From JAVWHP01 sp036639955 (lineage in GTDB: Bacteria > Bacillota_I > Bacilli_A > Erysipelotrichales > Erysipelotrichaceae): 64,000 nt of DNA. The notes beneath the pieces were generated by a model. It saw nothing but the letters and a program-made list of their open reading frames with translations, made no database searches and had not been told where the DNA came from. Made by a program: the position numbers and the translations under genes. Positions 63,176 to 64,000 of this stretch are shown piece by piece. The DNA lies in NCBI GenBank assembly GCA_036639955.1, contig JAVWHP010000008.1, forward strand, positions 1-64,000. The letters are read 5' to 3'. How positions within the stretch are numbered: position 1 is the stretch's first letter; every line of letters begins with the position of its first letter.

Positions 63176-63176
63176 T

Positions 63177-63848
63177 ATGAAATATAAAAGAATAATCTCT
63201 ATCGGCGCTCACTCTCTAGATGCTGAATTATTAGGAGGCCCCTTATTGCTTAAATACTCTAAACTAGGAGCAAAATGCACTTATGTACATGTTACTAGTG
63301 GAAGATTAGAAGATCCTAAAGCTACTGAAATAGATAAACAGCTTTATATAAATAAAATTAAAGAAGAAAATATTAAAGCTGCCCATGCCCTTTTAGCTGA
63401 TGTATATTCCTTTAATTACATATCTAGTGAATTACCAACAACTAATGAATTCATTAATATTATTAAAGACTACTTAATAAAAGAAAAAGCAGATTTAGTA
63501 ATAACACATGCAAGAGGTACTTTACATCCTAGACATTATTATGTATATGAAACTGTAACTATAGCTATTAAACAATTAAGAAAAGAAGGCTATAATATTA
63601 ATCTATTATATGGAGAAAACTGTGAAGATCTTATAGGCTTTATTCCTACATTATATATAAGTATTAGTGAAGAAGATAAAGATATTTGGTTTAAAGGACT
63701 ATCTCAATATTCAATATTTAATGGTAAAGTAAATGATATGCCCTACATTCAATATTATACAGCAATGTTAAAAATAAGAGCAGTAGAAGCAGATACAAAT
63801 AGTTATGTAAAAGCTTATATGCATGCTCCATTAATAGATAATGAATAA
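63177..63848 (+). CDS. PIG-L/LmbE-like deacetylase
   Basis: The 223-residue protein has the family layout, with the zinc motif AHSLDAELLGG near residue 12 (usually AHPDDxE) and HPRHYYVYE (usually HxDH). Both motifs are altered from the textbook form but keep His/Asp/Glu positions. The enzymes remove acetyl groups from GlcNAc-like compounds. It starts 1 bp after the GNAT stop and overlaps the next gene by 8 bp. Confidence 0.8.
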   Translation: MKYKRIISIGAHSLDAELLGGPLLLKYSKLGAKCTYVHVTSGRLEDPKATEIDKQLYINKIKEENIKAAHALLADVYSFNYISSELPTTNEFINIIKDYLIKEKADLVITHARGTLHPRHYYVYETVTIAIKQLRKEGYNINLLYGENCEDLIGFIPTLYISISEEDKDIWFKGLSQYSIFNGKVNDMPYIQYYTAMLKIRAVEADTNSYVKAYMHAPLIDNE

Positions 63849-64000
63849 ATTTGGAATATCACTATATCTATCTACAGGCTATAATACTAATAAAAGTATT
63901 ATAGAAAAAGCAATATTAAATGGAGCAAGCTATGCATTTACATCTTTACAAATACCAGAAGAAAATATAAATAACTATAATATAGAAGTAAATAAATTAT
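63841..64000 (+). CDS. MupG/DUF871-like TIM-barrel protein (partial, runs off the window)
   Basis: The N-terminal 53 residues start MNKFGISLYLSTGYNTNKSI and continue with GASYAFTSLQIPEE. This matches the opening of the MupG (6-phospho-N-acetylmuramidase, formerly DUF871) family, which splits MurNAc-6-phosphate-GlcNAc taken up by a PTS. It overlaps the PIG-L gene (ATGA-type junction) and is therefore in the PTS operon. The rest lies beyond 64000. Confidence 0.68.
   Translation, partial: MNKFGISLYLSTGYNTNKSIIEKAILNGASYAFTSLQIPEENINNYNIEVNKL

Noticed and set aside
1..64000. CRISPR arrays, tRNA or rRNA genes and intact insertion sequences
   Set aside because: No regularly spaced repeats, no tRNA T-loop signatures with matching acceptor stems, and no transposase frames were found on either strand.

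Overview
This is a very AT-rich chromosomal segment of a low-GC Gram-positive bacterium (Bacillota). Gene order is typical of the neighbourhood of a Firmicute origin: rsmG-noc-parA-parB, then spoIIE-tilS-hpt-ftsH-hslO-dusB and a T-box controlled lysS. The extreme AT bias, compact proteins and mix of capsule, fermentation and PTS genes fit an anaerobic gut-type lineage such as Erysipelotrichia, but no rRNA or species marker lies in the window, so the class is an inference. I found no tRNA, rRNA, CRISPR array or intact insertion sequence.

Layout. 1-68 is the tail of a gene with its terminator. 303-9851 is a surface polysaccharide cluster (SDR epimerase, two GT4 and one GT2 glycosyltransferases, pyruvyl transferase, F420-hydrogenase-beta-like iron-sulfur protein, Wzy-like polymerase, Wzx flippase). 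It is followed by pgi, a VanZ-like gene and a Wzz/CpsB/CpsD tyrosine phospho-regulation module with an Ig-like membrane protein (10013-14655). 14733-18388 holds a small HTH protein, murA, a carbohydrate deacetylase and orphan genes. 18501-21783 is a malic enzyme/fumarase/CutC operon. 21874-22539 is a LytTR regulator with an atypical receiver domain, followed by a likely large structured non-coding RNA (about 22599-23014).

23199-26361 is rsmG-noc-parA-parB. 26476 is a solitary PemK/MazF-like gene. 27089-34847 is the spoIIE to dusB block, followed by an MBOAT acyltransferase with an SGNH-like partner (34860-37375) and the T-box plus lysS (37377-39143). The next part is accessory: a HipA-like kinase, an XRE regulator, an SDR dehydrogenase with a cre-like promoter, meso-diaminopimelate dehydrogenase, an orphan, and a complete Bce-type peptide-sensing and detoxification operon on the minus strand (44516-49073).

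49293-53848 is the most unusual stretch. A tyrosine recombinase that has lost its C-terminal catalytic residues is followed by a promoter and six genes that look like an LXG/type VII-secreted toxin module: three small helical partner proteins, a toxin-like protein with a pre-toxin TG-like segment, and two tandem paralogous membrane-anchored proteins that are candidate immunity factors. Next come a DbpA-type helicase whose start lies inside a long inverted repeat, an aminotransferase/Lrp pair, and a 1.8-kb gene graveyard (CHAP amidase remnant, ABC ATPase remnant, a possible 26-residue membrane peptide gene). The window ends with a HAD hydrolase and a CcpA/RpiR-type controlled PTS-GNAT-PIG-L-MupG-like operon that looks built for amino-sugar or peptidoglycan-fragment recovery.
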